Of a stretch of DNA of 20,696 nucleotides, positions 19,951 to 20,696 are shown piece after piece. The DNA comes from Usnea hakonensis. Taxonomy: Eukaryota; Ascomycota; Lecanoromycetes; Lecanorales; Parmeliaceae. Under the pieces are notes generated by a model. It did no database searches. It saw only the letters and a list, made by a program, of their open reading frames with translations, and was not told the origin of the DNA. The DNA is taken from assembly GCA_013423325.1 (NCBI GenBank), contig BLJB01000347.1:1-20696 (forward strand). Direction: 5' to 3'. The translations under genes and the position numbers were made by a program. Positions within the stretch are counted from its first letter, which is position 1; the number at the start of each line of letters is the position of its first letter.

Positions 19951-20347
19951 AATCTCATTATTCTCTATTAAAGTTTAATAAGTACGCTATTTCTAAAGCT
20001 AATATATCTAATTATACTAATTTTAATTCTAATATTAGCCTTTATTTTAGTACTAATTTCTATACTAATAAGATATATAAGAGAAAGATTAATATAATCT
20101 TTATTAATAATTATTACTATTTTAGGGTAGTTAGCGAGAATTATATATATTTTATTAATACGCCTAATTAGGATTAATAGTAATTTACTTAAGTACTAAT
20201 AGTATTAATAGGGCCTACTAATTTCTAGAAAAAGTAGGATCGCTATTTATATATAGTAGCGAGCGATTTTTATATAACTAGTTATTATAATAAAGCCGAT
20301 TCTTATATTAGCGCTAATTATTCGAGTAAGACTAATATTAGAAAAAG
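19951..20347 (+). pseudogene. AT-rich decayed coding segment between two LINEs
   Basis: In the frame of 20085 the reading SHYSLLKFNKYAISKANISN runs on for about 70 codons without a stop, through YFRVVSENYIYFINTPN near 20110-20165. A cluster of TAG/TAA follows, and then NKADSYISANYSSKTNIRK up to TGA 20349. Composition and decay resemble the Gag relic left of LINE B, so this could be its other half, separated by the LINE B insertion. I see no shared motif that proves it. The region may also include the 5' leader of LINE C. A short inverted repeat, ATCGCT with AGCGAT, lies near 20239-20268. Confidence 0.3.
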
Positions 20348-20696
20348 ATGAAGTACAACAACCAACATGAAGAGACGCCATTCACGATAGGTAGGGAACT
20401 AGGGAAGGAAGAGATACTACTAGATACAGACGCAGAGGGAGACACTCCTTCGGAGAAAGAGAGGTATAACGACGCGGAAACAGAATAGGACGCGACTACC
20501 GCGCCTATAGTACCAATAAGACTAGGAGGGGGCCTAGATATAATACTTCTAATACTTAAGACGCTATTCGGGTAAATACTAGACGAGTATCGAGAAATAG
20601 GAAACGCGTCTATAGAAGTTATACGAGAGTATACGAAAACCCAAAACGAAATAATTACGAAACTACGCGTAGAGCTATAATAGGAAAGGGAGAAAT
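20348..20696 (+). pseudogene. LINE C: LINE-like ORF1 N-terminus, runs off the window
   Basis: ATG 20348 opens a frame reading MKYNNQHEETPFTIGRELGK, followed by an acidic stretch and then ILDEYREIGNASIEVIREYT, a likely coiled coil ending KTQNEIITKLRVEL. This resembles the N-terminal region of Tad1-type LINE ORF1 proteins, where an acidic part precedes a coiled coil. The sequence differs from LINE B ORF1, so it is another family. In-frame stops are TAG 20486, TAA 20573, TAA 20678 and TAG 20681, all consistent with former Gln or Trp. There is no frameshift. The first 100-150 bases keep CA/TG, and later bases have lost them. The rest of the element lies outside the window. A Gag of another element type is possible. 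Confidence 0.5.

Overview
The window reads as a gene-free, transposon-packed block from a filamentous ascomycete (Pezizomycotina). Almost every long coding trace belongs to a retroelement. The decay has the signature of repeat-induced point mutation (RIP): CA and TG dinucleotides are nearly absent over long stretches, replaced by TA, and the in-frame stops are TAA and TAG where related proteins would have Gln or Trp codons. I see no intact host gene, tRNA, rRNA or CRISPR array. The species cannot be fixed from the sequence.

Layout. 1-66 is the 3' tip of a LINE on the + strand, ending in CCAAT repeats; the same tip recurs inverted at 14000-14056. 67-793 is a 5'-truncated Tad1-like LINE on + (LINE A). 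794-5650 is extremely AT-rich and holds decayed + strand coding sequence that I cannot name. About 5650-11340 is a decayed Ty1/Copia element on +, with gag, integrase, reverse transcriptase and RNase H traces. 11390-11960 is an unassigned acidic coding relic. 12087-12300 is a less-mutated island that may be an LTR, followed by a decayed Gag to about 13985.

14000 to about 19950 is a nearly full-length Tad1-like LINE on the - strand (LINE B). It has an ORF1 with three CCHC knuckles and an ORF2 with endonuclease, reverse transcriptase and a C-terminal Cys/His motif. Both ORFs are broken by stop codons, but at every point I checked they hold one reading frame with no indels. ORF1 is split by a 670-bp, almost wholly palindromic foldback/MITE-like element (18905-19574) with perfect 8-bp target duplications. 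19951-20347 returns to AT-rich decayed sequence, possibly more of the Gag element that LINE B entered. A third LINE-like ORF1 starts at 20348 on + and runs off the end.

History as inferred: Copia and Gag elements inserted first and were mutated heavily, with indels; the LINEs came later and were mutated without indels; the palindromic element came last and still has normal CA/TG. The most notable items are that element, the inverted LINE tails and the RIP gradients along LINEs B and C.
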